Source of the DNA: Onthophagus taurus
Taxonomy: Eukaryota; Arthropoda; Insecta; Coleoptera; Scarabaeidae
Length of the DNA: 64,000 bases
NCBI RefSeq assembly: GCF_036711975.1
Contig: NC_091966.1
Span: 38,137,501-38,201,500, forward strand
Direction: 5' to 3'
The translations under genes and the position numbers were made by a program. The notes under the pieces are model-generated. The model was not told the origin of the DNA. It saw only the letters and a list, made by a program, of their open reading frames with translations, and did not search any database. The stretch's first letter is position 1. Each line of letters begins with the position of its first letter. Shown here one piece after another: positions 1 to 10,921 of the stretch.

Positions 1-886
1 CAAGACCTCCATAAATGGTTATTAGTTTTGGCAACTCGGCGTTAACCGTGTCGGTCGCGCGCACCTGTGTGCATAAAAGGCAATCATCTGGGCTTATTAC
101 CGAATAAACACGTCTTGGCGTGTTGGTACCTTGGCGTAAAAGGACCCGTCTCAATGTTATGCACGCCTCTCGAGTTGCTTCGCCTTTGAAGGCAAATATG
201 TAGCCAACACCAATGACCTCCGAATGTTGCCCTGAAACTAATTGCTATTTTACAGTGTGTTTGGGATTAACCAAAATAAAAAAAATCTTTTAAATAGAAC
301 GAGAAAAGTGTATTTTGAATGCGTTACATAACTTTGAATAATATTTTCATTAATAATCGCACCGGTTAATTAATTTTATGGTAATAACAATGATTTATGT
401 CAGGCCGTATTAGAGTTTCTAGTATTTACAAGACACCCTGAGAATATAATTTGTCAGGACTGTTATATGTAACTACGAGAATGTCAACCTAACACTAATT
501 GAATAATGTTCGAGTGTATTTGTAATTTACCACAATGATTTAGTGTCCCACATTGTTCGGAAATGACCTTTTCGCAAACGTTAAAAATTTCGTTTTTTAA
601 TCCACCTCCAAGATTTCTAATTGAGTACGAATCCTATTTCTTTCTTTAATTATTTAAGACCGTCGTGAAAGTTCTTGCTGCTCTTACCGTCGTCTTATTC
701 CTTTCACGTCCGAAACAACCAGCTATTTGAAATTTTGCCATGGAAGAAAGATGCGTTTTATTGTGGCCACGTGTTTAACACCTGCGTGTAACTAAACTCA
801 AACAGAAATCAGTGTCACAGGTGTCCACTGCGAAAATCCATTACACAATTAATAAAAGAAAAAAATTAAAAATGCCAAATGGTATG
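1..886. other. No gene seen; CpG-containing patch then AT-rich spacer
   Basis: The first ~240 bases are visibly richer in G+C and CpG than what follows and may be regulatory or the edge of an unseen exon. No open frame with splice signals was found. From about 240 to the start of the hAT element the sequence is AT-rich and featureless to the eye. Confidence 0.4.
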
Positions 887-894
887 TGTATAAC
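887..894. repeat. Left 8-bp target-site duplication of hAT element
   Basis: TGTATAAC lies directly before the terminal TAGTGATGG. The identical octamer directly follows the other end of the element (5689-5696). Eight base pairs is the target duplication length of the hAT superfamily. Confidence 0.85.
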
Positions 895-1104
895 TAGTGA
901 TGGAACGGATAGTGATTTTGCGAAAAGCCGGATACCAGATATAATTTCTGGTGCATTTCAGAAGTGATACCCTTCATTGCCACATTATTGCGATATTTGA
1001 ATAAAAATTAAATTAATAAGAAAGATGATAAGATATGTCAACTTATTTGGATACAAGATACAAAATGAACTTTTTTGATGCTGATTTAACTAACGAAGCA
1101 ACTC

Positions 1105-4100
1105 TAAAAAGAGGATACTTTAATTAATAATAGGCGATATTTCCACAAGAATTTTATAGCGAATATTGAAAGTTATCGATGAAAATTGCAACATCGAAAA
1201 TTTTGTCAAAACGTCAAATATTGTTTTCTCAAAAACTAAAAGTTATTTTTCAAAACGGGTTGGTTCATTGGAAAGAGGACGCTCTTATTAACACTTTGGG
1301 AAATTTTCATACTCATATTCCAAGAATTGGACTTTATGCGAATTTTTAAACCATAATCGGCGAAAATTGTAAAATTCGAAAAAATTTTCGAGTATTTCAA
1401 AAATTTATTTCTCAAGAACTAAAAGTGATTTTTCAAAATGGCTTTTTCCATTAAAAAGACAATACTTCAATTATTAATTGCTGATGTTTCCACAAGGATC
1501 CTTCGAGAAATTAATTTTATAGCGAATTTTGAAAGTTATCGATGAAAATTGCAAAATCGAAACTTCAAATATTGTTTTCTCAAAAACTAAAAGTTATTTT
1601 TCAAAACGGGTTTGTTCATTGGAAAGAGGACACTTTTATTAACATTGTGGGAAATTTTCATACTCATATTCCAAGAACTGGATTTTACACGAATTTTTAA
1701 AACTTAATCGGCGAAAATTGCAAAATTCGAAAGAATTGTCGATCATTTCAAAAATTTATATCTCAAGAACTGAAAGTGATTTTTCAAAATGGCTTTTTCT
1801 ATTAAAAAGAGGATACTGTAATTAATAATTGGTGATATTTCCACAAGGATCCTTCGAAAAATTAATTTTATAGCGAATTTTGAATGTTATCGATGAAAAT
1901 TGCAACATCGAAAATGTTATCAAAACTTCAAATACTGTTTTCTCAAAAACTAAAAGTTATTTTTGAAATCGTGTTGGTTCATTGGAAAGAGGACACTCTT
2001 ATTAACACTTTGGGAAGTTTTCATACTCATATTCCAAGAAATGGATTTTATACGAATTATTAAAACTTAATCGGCGAAAATTGTAAAATTCGAAAAAATT
2101 GTTGATTATTTCAAAAATTTATTTCTCAAGAACTAAAAGTGATTTTTCAAAACGGCATTTTGCATTAAATAGAGGATACTTTAATTAATAATTAGTGATA
2201 TTTCCACAAGGACCCTTCGAGAAATTAATTTTATAGCGAATTTTGAAAGTTATCGATGAAAATTGCAACATCGAAAATGTTATCAAAACTCCAAATATTG
2301 TTTTCTCAAAAACTAAAAGTTATTTTTCAAAACGGGTTTGTTCATTGGAAAGAGGGCACTCTTATTAACACTTTGGGAAATTTTCATACTCATATTCCAA
2401 GAACTGGATTTTATACGAATTTTTAAAACTTAATCGGCGAAAATTGCAAAATTCGAAAAAATTGTCGATTATTTCAACAATTTATATCTCAAGAACTGAA
2501 AGTGATTTTTTACATTAAAAAGAAGATACTTTAATTAATAATTGGTGATATTTCCACAAGGATCCTTCGAGAAATTAATTTTATCGCGAATTTTGAAAGT
2601 CATCGATGAAAATTGCAACATCGAAAATTTTATCAAAACTTCAAATATTGTTTTTTCAAAAACTAAAAGTTATTTTTCAAAACGGGTTTGTTCATTGGAA
2701 AGAGGACACTTTTATTAACGCTTTGGGAAATTTTCATACTCATATTCCAAGAACTGGATTTTATACGAATTTTTAAAACTTAATCGGCGAAAACTGTAAA
2801 ATTCGAAAAAATTGTCGATTATTTCAAAAATTTATTTCTCAAGAACTGAAAGTGATTTTTCAAAATAGCTTTTTGCATTAAAAAGAGGATACTTTAATTA
2901 ATAATTGATGATATTTCCTCATGGATCCTTGAAGAAATTAATTTTATAGCGAATTTAGAAAATTATCGATGCAAATTGCAAGATCTAAAATTTTATCAAA
3001 ACTTCAATTATTGTTTTCTCAAAAACTAAAAGTTATTTTTCAAATCGTGTTGGTGTATTGGAAAGAGGACACTCTTATTAATACTTTGGGAAATTTTCAT
3101 ACTCATATTTCAAGAACTAGATTTTACACGAATTTTTAAAACTTAATCAGCGAAAATTGCAAAATTCGAAAGAATTGGCGATCATTTCATAAATTTTTGT
3201 CTCAAGAACTGAAAGTGATTTTTCAAAATGGCTTTTTGCATTTAAAAGAGGATACTTTAATTAATAATGGGTGATATTTCCACAAGGATCCTTCGAGAAA
3301 TTAATTTTATAGCGAATTTTGAAAGTTATGGATGAAAATTGCAACATCGAAAATTTTATCAAAACTTCAAATATTGTTTTCTCAAAAACTAAAAGTTATT
3401 TTTCAAAACGGGTTTGTTCATTGGAAAGTGGATACTCTTATTAACACTTTGGGAAATTTTCATACTCATATTCTAAGAACTGGATTTTATACGAATTTTT
3501 AAAACTTAATCGGCGAAAATTGCAAAATGCGAAAAAATTGTCGATCATTTCAAAAATTTATTTCTCAAGAACTGAAAGTGATTTTTCAAAATGGCTTTTT
3601 GCATTAAAAAGAGGATACTTTAATTAATAATTGGTGATATTTCCACAAGGATTCTTCGAGAAATTAATTTTATAGCGAATTTTGAAAGTTATCGATGAAA
3701 ATTGCAACATCGAAAATTTTATCAAAACTTCAAATATTGTTTTCTCAAAAACTAAAAGTTATTTTTCAAAACGGGTTTGTTCATTGGAAAGAGGACACTT
3801 TTATTAACACTTTGGGAAATTTTTATACTCATATTCCAAGAATTGGATTTTATACGAATTTTTAAAACTTATCGGCGAAAATTGCAAAATTCGAAAAAAT
3901 TTACTATTATTTCAAAAATTTATTTCTCAAGAACTAAAAGTGATTTTTCAAAACGGTTGTTTGCATTAAAAAGAGGATACTATAATTAATAATTGGTGAT
4001 ATTTCCACAAGGACCCTTCGAGAAATTAATCTTATAGCGAATTTTGAAAGTTATCGATGAAAATTGCAACATCGAAAATATTATCAAAACTTCAAATATT

Positions 4101-5403
4101 GTTTTCTCAAAAACCAAAGGTTATTTTTCAAATCGTGTTGGTTCATTGGAAAGAGGACACTTTTATTAACACTTTGGGAAATTTTCATACTCATACTTCA
4201 AGAACTGGATTTTATACGAATTTTTAAAACTTAATATGCGAAAATTGCAAAATTTGAAAAAATTGGCTATTATTTCAAAAATTTATTTCTCAAGAACTAA
4301 AAGTGATTTTTCAAAACGGTTGTTTGCATTAAAAAGAGGATACTATAATTAATAATTGGTGATATTTCCACAAGGATCCTTCAAGAAATTAATTTTATAG
4401 CGAATTTTGAAAATTATCGATGAAAATTGTAACATCGAAAATTTTATCAAAACTTCAAATATTGTTTTCTCAAGAGCTAAAAGTTATTTTTCAAAACGGG
4501 TTGGTTCATTGGAAAGAGGGGACTTTTATTAACACTTTGGGAAATTTTCATACTCATATTCCAAGAACTGGATTTTATACGAATTTTTAAAACTTAATCG
4601 GCGAAAATTGCAAAATTCGAAAGAATTGTTGGTCATTTCAAAAATTTATTTCTCAAGAACTGAAAGTGATTTTTCAAAATGGCTTTTTCCATTAAAAAGA
4701 GGATACTTTTATTAGTAATTGGTGATATTTCCACAAGGATCCTTCAAGAAATTAATTTTATAGCGAATTTTGAAAGTTATCGATGAACATTGCAACATCG
4801 AAAATGTTATCAAAACTTCAAATATTGTTTTCTCAAAAACTAAAAGTAATTTTTCAAAACGGGTAGGTTAATTGGAAAGAGCACACTTTTATTAACACTT
4901 TGGGAAATCTTCATACTCATATTCCAAGAACTGGATTTTATACGAATTTTTAAAACTTAATCGGCGAAAATTGTAAAATTCGAAAAAATTGTCGATCATT
5001 TCAAAAATTTATATCTCAAGAACTGAAAGTGATTTTTCAAAATGGCTTTTTCCATTAAAAAGAGGATACTTTAATTAATAATTGGTGATTTTTCCACAAG
5101 GATCCTTCGAGAAATTAATTTTATAGCGAATTTTGAAAGTTATCGATGAAAATTGCAACACCGATAATTTTATCAAAACTTCAAATATTCTTTTCTCAAA
5201 AACTAAAAGTTATTTTTCAAAACGGGATGGTTCATTGGAAAGAGGGCACTTTTATTAACACTTTGGGAAATTTTCATACTCATATTCCAAGAACTGGATT
5301 TTATACGAATTTTTAAAACTTAATCGGCGAAAAATTGCAAAATTCGAAAGAATTGTCGATCATTTCGCTTTTTGCGTTAAAAGGAGGATACTTTAATTAA
5401 TAA
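1105..5403 (+). repeat. Tandem satellite, 362-bp dimeric unit, ~12 copies
   Basis: The landmark GATATTTCCACAAGGATCC recurs near 1834, 2197, 2549, 3274, 3636, 3997, 4359, 4721 and 5083, a period of about 362 bp. Each unit divides into two related halves of ~181 bp. Half A contains CTCAAAAACTAAAAGTTATT then GGAAAGAGGACACTTTTATT. Half B contains CTCAAGAACTGAAAGTGATT then AAAAAGAGGATACTTTAATT, so the present unit is a dimer of an older monomer. Copies differ by scattered substitutions and small deletions. Open frames inside (for example 3777-3989) are chance. The unit length resembles the 360-bp TCAST satellite of Tribolium castaneum, but I cannot verify sequence identity. Confidence 0.93.
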
Positions 5404-5665
5404 TCGAAAGTGATAACAGCGACAGTTCTGTTAATAATTAATGTGATGATGAATTACAAGCGAAGAGAAGAAAACTAGACGAAACTGCAACAAGAGATTT
5501 TATATATCGTGTTGGGATTGTTACAATGAGGTTGCTAATGACAAACCTGATATAAATAAGGTTGTATTAAATGAAAAAAGTGCTGTTGGGGTTGAACTTG
5601 ATTATTATCTGCGTCCAACACTTAAAAGTGATACTAATTCTTGTGAATGGTGGAGTATTCAGTAA
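5404..5665 (+). pseudogene. hAT transposase C-terminal remnant
   Basis: Directly after the satellite, the plus strand reads ESDNSDSSVNN, a stop, then CDDELQAKRRKLDETATRDF. After a frame change at about 5531 it reads VANDKPDINKVVLNEKSAVG followed by VELDYYLRPTLKSDTNSCEW-WSIQ and a stop at 5663-5665. An E/L..Y-rich segment leading into a (P/C)xEWW motif is typical of the hAT C-terminal dimerisation region. The segment normally following WW (the LA..YL.IPATS region) is absent. Frame breaks and truncation mean it is dead. Confidence 0.6.
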
Positions 5666-5688
5666 TAGATATTATTTATACACCACTA

Positions 5689-5696
5689 TGTATAAC
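5689..5696. repeat. Right 8-bp target-site duplication of hAT element
   Basis: TGTATAAC, identical to 887-894, directly after the terminal CACCACTA. Confidence 0.85.
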
Positions 5697-7702
5697 CCTG
5701 AAATCTTAAGTTTTAAGTTAAAGTTAAGACATAAATGGAAGCCGATTTAATTTGACTTTGAACTTTTCAATTTTATCATTTATATTTCACTTGGTCGAAG
5801 GTAAACCAGGTATATATATAACCAAGTATTTTTTCGAGCAAGAAATCGATCGAGGCTTCCGGGAAACGCCGTATTTACTTCGCACCCATCAAAAAAATGT
5901 AAAAAAATTAAAGGCCTAAAGTTATTCGCAATCAAGAATCTTGCAGGCATTAAAATGAAAATCGGGCGACGGTCGAAGAGGACGGCGTTCTTAAGTGAGC
6001 CCCTAAGGCATTATTCCAAAACCGATTGCGCCACCGCGGCTGCGTTTGCAATCAATGCGCGTTTGCCTTCGGGGCAGTGCGAAAACATAAATTTACCTCC
6101 AATCAACGGCACCCGTATGCAAATTGACCTACCAGCTGATTGTAGCTACCGGTAATAAAGAAATCCAACTGGTCCTTAACGATTCGACTCGGTTATTACA
6201 CGTTTGTTTCACCCATTGAATAATTTGCTTCTCTCTTCTAGCACTCATCATTTCTTTATGGTGGTATTATTTACAAGATTTAATTATGTGAAAATCCATT
6301 CAAATTAACAGTTCTTGCGTTAACAGTAATAAACATAAAAATTTGTTCTGATGTTTTTAAATTTGTTCCTTAAAGTTTTTTAAATCTTTAAACCCAATCT
6401 TAAAGTTGACATTTACGATGATATCTTAATGACGGTCGCTTTTGACCGGTTCGCCAGTCAAATAATAACATCGAATGAGGCGTTAATGCGGCGTGTAGTG
6501 TTTCGACTATAATTGATGGTAGCAATGGGGTGGAACGCCCTAGCACACCCTAACCGGGTCAACCCCTCAACCCTCTTTAATAAGTTGGATAATACGGTTC
6601 CCGATGACGGTAACTTGTGGTTAGAGACTTTTATTTGACATGTAACACCAAAACCTCGGAATTATCAGGCGAGATTATCAATTTAGATTGTAAGGAGGAA
6701 ATCGATTTGAATATACATATTCGATTTATGGCGTAATTACGATGTGTAATTAGCGAGTGGGTGTTTTGGGGGCGGGCGATGCCGTCGAAGAAAAACGTCT
6801 TCGAGGTTGTGAGAGTCCGGAGTCCGGTTCGGTCCGGTCGTGACGGTGGAATGCCGATGGGCGCCTGATCGTCTGCAGCACACCTGCACACCTCGCGGCG
6901 CTTTCTGCGACCTTTGCTAATTATGTCCGCCGCCGCAACGTTGCTTTCAGCCACTATATCGAAGGTACCGAATCGAACCTTAACGACCGCTTTACACGTA
7001 CGGATGGTACCACACCGCATTTGGTGAATATCTCGTTTTAAAATAACTAAAGCCATACATTCGCCGTGTCTTTATATGGAATAACGAGTATCTGGTTATT
7101 GTTACCGAGATCTTTCAAGATCTTGATATGTATAGGCAATTAAAAATTTAAAGCTGACTCATTCGCATCTATTAAATTATGGTTACCCTAAAAACGCATA
7201 AATATGTATATCATTATCCCTTTACGTTTTCAAGCAAGCCCAACCTCAATATTTGCGATAGACAATAGCTCGATCAATCTCGACATTTGAACAGCTGCGC
7301 TACATCGTGCCCCAAGTTAGAAAGTATTCAGGAGAAATGATTACAAAGAAATCGAATACCCTTGCGAAATTATTCGATAAGGAAATCATTTTTGATAAAT
7401 TTTAAAAATCAAAGTGATTAAATAAGAATTTTAGTTAAAACTAGAATACATAAATACAATTTCTTAAAACTACCTCTGTTAGGTTGTTTTGACTAAATTA
7501 AAACTACATCAAAGAACGATATGTCTAAATATGTCTCGTTCATTCGAACCCGAGACAAGTTATGACTTGCCACGGCTGATTCAATGTTGCCAAAAGTAAA
7601 GGATACTTACGTAAGTACTTGAAAGTAAACACGTATAATAACCTAAGTTATTGCTTATAAAAGTATCCATCATACTCAACTAACCTTACAAAAGTAATTG
7701 TG
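5697..7702. other. No gene established; two GC-richer islands
   Basis: The background is AT-rich, but about 5840-6170 and 6420-7060 are GC- and CpG-richer. The first contains ATGCAAAT (octamer-like) and runs of short GC motifs. The second contains a 141-codon minus-strand ATG frame (7056-6631) with no recognisable domain. Such islands in insect non-coding DNA may be regulatory modules or non-coding exons. Nothing here decides between those, and I do not call the open frame a gene. Confidence 0.3.
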
Positions 7703-7767
7703 GGTGCACCACAGCCAACCTCAACTTTAAAATTGGAACTATGTAAATAGTATCTGTGTAAATAATA

Positions 7768-9497
7768 CAGGGTGATTCACATAAGAACCGACACAAAGCA
7801 GGGACATGTAGTGGACAATAAATTAAGATGATTTAACGCAACTTATCTCTATACCAAGTTGTACCTCTGAGGAGTTATAGGCTTTCAAAGTTGGATCTTA
7901 AATTTTTAAAACATTGAATATCTTCGTAATACATTAAGCTAGAAAAACCAAATTTGGTATACGTTATGAGTGTACCGAGGGTATTAATTAGTAGCAAGTT
8001 GAGACCAATTGAGGCATTTCAAAGGGTTGATTAAGGGTGATGGTTCCCTAAATGTTGGCAGATTTTTTTAACCTTTTTGTGGATTTAATACATTATTACC
8101 TCATTTCATGTGGAATTTAATTCTAAAACTTTTTTTACTCTTACTATTTTTTAAAAAACATTGTCGTTTTCATAAAAAACTCAAAAAACTAAAGACGTGT
8201 ATCTGGTTAATGCTACTTAAAATCATCAAAAATTCAGTAGTCGGCTGTGAAATTGTACGTAATTTGAGGAATAAACTGTTTATTATGAACTAAAAAGACA
8301 TCATCCATAAACAAATTTAGTTTAGGCATAATAATTTTCTAGTGATAAAGAGAAAATCCCCAAAATCTCAAAATTAAGTACTTTTGGTTTTAAAATCGAT
8401 CATAACTCAAGAATGAAAGGTGATGACGAAAAGTTTTTTAGGAATAAATTGTTTATTATGAACTAAAAGGATATTATTGATAAACAGATTTTGTTTAGAT
8501 GTAATGATTTTCTAGTGATAAAGAGAAAATCACCAAAATGTTAAAATTGAGTACTTTTGGTATTAAAATAGATCATAACTCAAAAATTAAAGGTGATGGA
8601 GAAAAGTTTATTTGAAATAAATTGTTTATTATGAACTAAAAGGACATTACTCATAAACAGATTTGGTTTAGTTATAATGATTGTCTAATGATAAAAAGAG
8701 AAAATCATCGAAATATCAAAATTGAGTACTTTTGGTGTTAAAATTGATCATAACTCAAGGATAAAAGCTGATGGAGAAAAGTTTTTTAGGAATAAGTTGT
8801 TTATTGTCAACTAAGAAGACATCATCCATAAACAAATTTAGTTTAGGTGTAATGATTTTCAGGTGATAAAGAGAAAATCCCCAAAATGTCAAAATTGGGT
8901 ACTTTTGATGTTAAAATCGATCATAACTTAAGAATGAAAGGTGATGGAGAAAAGATTTAGAAAACCTAGTCGTCAAATAACTTTATAACCTATTTGTCAA
9001 GTTTGACTTACAATTTCATAGCCGACTACTAAATTTTCTCTTATTTTAAGTAACGTTACGAAATACGTGTCTTTAGTTATTTAAGTTTTTTGTGAAAACG
9101 ACAAAGTTTTTTAAAAAATAATAAGAGTAAGAAAAGTTTTAGAATTAAATTCTATATGAAATGAAGTAGTAATGTATTAAACCCGCCAAAAGGTTAAAAA
9201 AATTTGTCAAAATTTAGGGTACCATCACCCTTAATCAACCCTATGAAATGCCTCAATTAAGTTCAATTTGCTATCAATTAATACCCTTGGTACACTCATC
9301 ACGTATACCAAATTTGGTTTTTCTAGCTTAATGTATTACGAAGATATTGAACTTTTTAAAAATTTAAGACCAAACTTTGAAGGCCTATAACTCCTGAGGT
9401 GTACAACTTAGTATAGAGGTAAGTTACGTTAAATCATCTTAATTTATTGTCCTCTACGTGTCCCTGTTCTGTGTCGGTTCTTATGTGAATCACCCTG
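7768..9497. mobile_element. Tc1/mariner-type fold-back element with central tandem repeats
   Basis: The 1730-bp element is flanked by TA (7766-7767 and 9498-9499) and starts CAGGGTGATTCACATAAGAA, with the inverted equivalent at the right end. The inverted arms are very long, about 490 bp each (7768-8255 and ~9005-9497), with scattered mismatches. Between them is a short tandem array. There is no transposase frame; the 61-codon frame at 8108 lies in an arm and is not a gene. The TA duplication and the CAGGGTG end fit non-autonomous Tc1/mariner-type elements of insects. Confidence 0.85.
8260..8960 (+). repeat. Central tandem repeat, ~174 bp x 4
   Basis: GGAATAAACTGTTTATT and its variants recur at about 8268, 8441, 8616 and 8790, a period of ~174 bp. 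Each unit also contains AGTGATAAAGAGAAAATC and CATAACTCAAGAATGAAAGG. The array fills the space between the two inverted arms exactly, so it belongs to the element and not to the host site. The CTCAAGAA..GAAAGGTGAT stretch loosely resembles CTCAAGAACTGAAAGTGATT of the 362-bp satellite, which may be coincidence. Confidence 0.85.
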
Positions 9498-9524
9498 TAT
9501 ATTGATGTACACATTTGTTTTATC

Positions 9525-9902
9525 AGTCGGCTTTGACGGTTGCGTTTGCGGTTGATTTGTAGCTGCTGCTGTTTATTATCGCGTAGTTGTGTTTGGACCA
9601 CATCCTGGAGCTGCATCATGATCACTGGTTACATCCTGTACTGGATTAAATTTTTGCTGTTGTTCTGTCTTTTCTTTTCGACCACCCACATTTTTTTTCT
9701 GATCATCCTGTGATATCACTACATCCTTGGCACCAACGGTATCCTTGTTTGTAAATGGTGGAGGTATTACTAGCGCAATTATTGGTTGTAATTTCTTGGG
9801 TAGTAGTGGTTTGGTTTCCTCCTTGGTAAGTGGTTGTTATGGAACCTGCCGATGATTCGGCAAACCTTTTTAATGTTTTTAAATCAAATGTGTCCATCAA
9901 TA
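9525..9902 (-). pseudogene. Gln/Pro-rich coding remnant, frameshifted
   Basis: On the minus strand the sequence reads through as coding-like text split between frames: MDTFDLKTLKRFAESS, then (other frame) KPLLPKKLQPIIALVIPPPF and FTNKDTVGAKDVVISQDDQ. No initiation context, intron or polyadenylation signal fits. The composition resembles the disordered N-terminal region of a translation-factor-type scaffold such as eIF4G, but that is a weak impression. It is oriented opposite to the similar remnant at 10196-10600, as if one source had been split by an inversion. Confidence 0.35.
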
Positions 9903-10195
9903 TATTATCTACATAGATACTATTAACACAGTTACAATTTTAAAGTTGAAGTTGGCTGTGGTGCTGCCACAGATTCCCCCTATCAGAAAATAATCAGAGA
10001 AAAAGGTAAACCTTTCAAAATCAAGACAAAGATTTTGAATTTAAGAAATCATCAGGAGAATTGAGTTTAAAGAACAGAAAATGATACATTTTTAACATTT
10101 TGTTTAGTAGAAACATGTAACGTTTTATTTAAAACAAATGCAGGTATCTAAAAAGACTTCATACCAAGTTGTTCCTCCACCGTAAACGTTCCTGA

Positions 10196-10600
10196 ATTGA
10201 CAATCAAATAAGGCTCAATAAAGGACAGGGAAAGTCTGATGTTCTGAAAGAGAAAGATTTACCAAAGGACACTATCCAAGAATCTTCCTCAGTAGATAAC
10301 AGAAGACCTAAAGAAGAATCAAAGCAACAGCTTCCACAACAACCTGTTTTCCAAACGCAATCGACGGGAACTTATGTTCAGATGCAACAACAGGTCCATC
10401 AAATGTATTGTATACCGACATTTTATAATTCGCAACGACCGCAACTTGTTCCACCGCTATTCCAGAGTCAGTATACATTTACTACCTATCCACCTGCTCA
10501 AGCTACACAACCTCCATTTTATGGTTAATATCACGTACCACGCGCACATGCGCCAATGGTAACGGTGCCACAAAGTTTGCCGCAACAACCGCTACAGTAG
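10196..10600 (+). pseudogene. Gln/Pro-rich coding remnant (possible eIF4G-like)
   Basis: A frame of 110 codons is open from 10196 to a stop at 10526-10528 and continues in the same frame to a stop at 10598-10600. It has no start codon. Residues include SKQQLPQQPVFQTQSTGTY, FYNSQRPQLVPPLFQSQYTF and PPAQATQPPFYG, then VPRAHAPMVTVPQSLPQQ after the internal stop. Such Q/P/Y-rich text occurs in eIF4G N-termini and in other disordered proteins, so the family call is tentative. The low stop density and composition argue for a decayed coding copy. Confidence 0.4.
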
Positions 10601-10921
10601 TTAATCGCTCCAAGCAATGCCGAATTAATTATTTTATCGACATGTAGTTGGGTTGGGTTCGAAAGATTTCGAGAACGAAATGTAAACATGGAAGGTTGCA
10701 AAAAAGCTAAAGCAAGAAGGCCAAACAAGAGGCTTGGTATTGAATATTGGCCAAATATAGAGAACTTTGCTATAAGCTAGAATATGATGTTTTATGAAAA
10801 CCTATAGTATAATAATATACCTGATTGATACCGCAAGGAAGTTCTTGGAGGTGTAGATCTATATACGTTTCCATAGTTAAGGAGATACAAATACATATAC
10901 TAATATGTTATACATGCAGCG
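10601..10921. other. No gene seen
   Basis: AT-rich spacer between the Q/P-rich pseudogene piece and the next repeat element. Confidence 0.4.

Larger units (their letters stand above)
895..5688. mobile_element. hAT-type transposon carrying a 362-bp satellite array
   Basis: The 4794-bp element begins TAGTGATGG and ends CACCACTA, giving a short imperfect terminal inverted repeat (TAGTGRTG). It is bounded by perfect 8-bp direct repeats TGTATAAC. The left ~210 bp (895-1104) is unique sequence that recurs inverted at 18364-18606, next to the second array. The centre is about 12 copies of a 362-bp satellite. The right ~285 bp contains remains of a hAT transposase C-terminus. The element lacks most of the transposase and must be non-autonomous. 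Seen: ends, duplication, array, coding remnant. Inferred: that the array moved as cargo of the element. Confidence 0.85.
7703..9968. repeat. Outer inverted repeat pair (~65 bp arms)
   Basis: About 7703-7767 (GCACCACAGCCAACCTCAAC and onward) and 9903-9968 are imperfect inverted copies lying just outside the fold-back element. They may be the ends of an older element into which the 7768-9497 element was inserted, or the edges of an inverted segment. No target duplication was recognised. Confidence 0.55.

Noticed and set aside
3777..3989. 70-codon open frame in the satellite
   Set aside because: It lies inside the tandem repeat, is not kept in other units and does not start at an ATG.
1105..5403. 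Regularly spaced repeats considered as a CRISPR-like array
   Set aside because: The units are contiguous with no unique spacers, and the context is a eukaryotic genome.
6631..7056. 141-codon minus-strand ATG frame
   Set aside because: It lies in a GC-rich island where long frames arise by chance; no domain, signal peptide, splice or polyadenylation evidence.
7540..7620. Possible tRNA: GGGTTCGAATG on the minus strand resembles a B box
   Set aside because: No matching A box and no cloverleaf could be formed around it.
8108..8293. 61-codon leucine/lysine-rich frame
   Set aside because: Falls in the inverted arm of a MITE-like element; its text is matched by non-coding sequence in the other arm.
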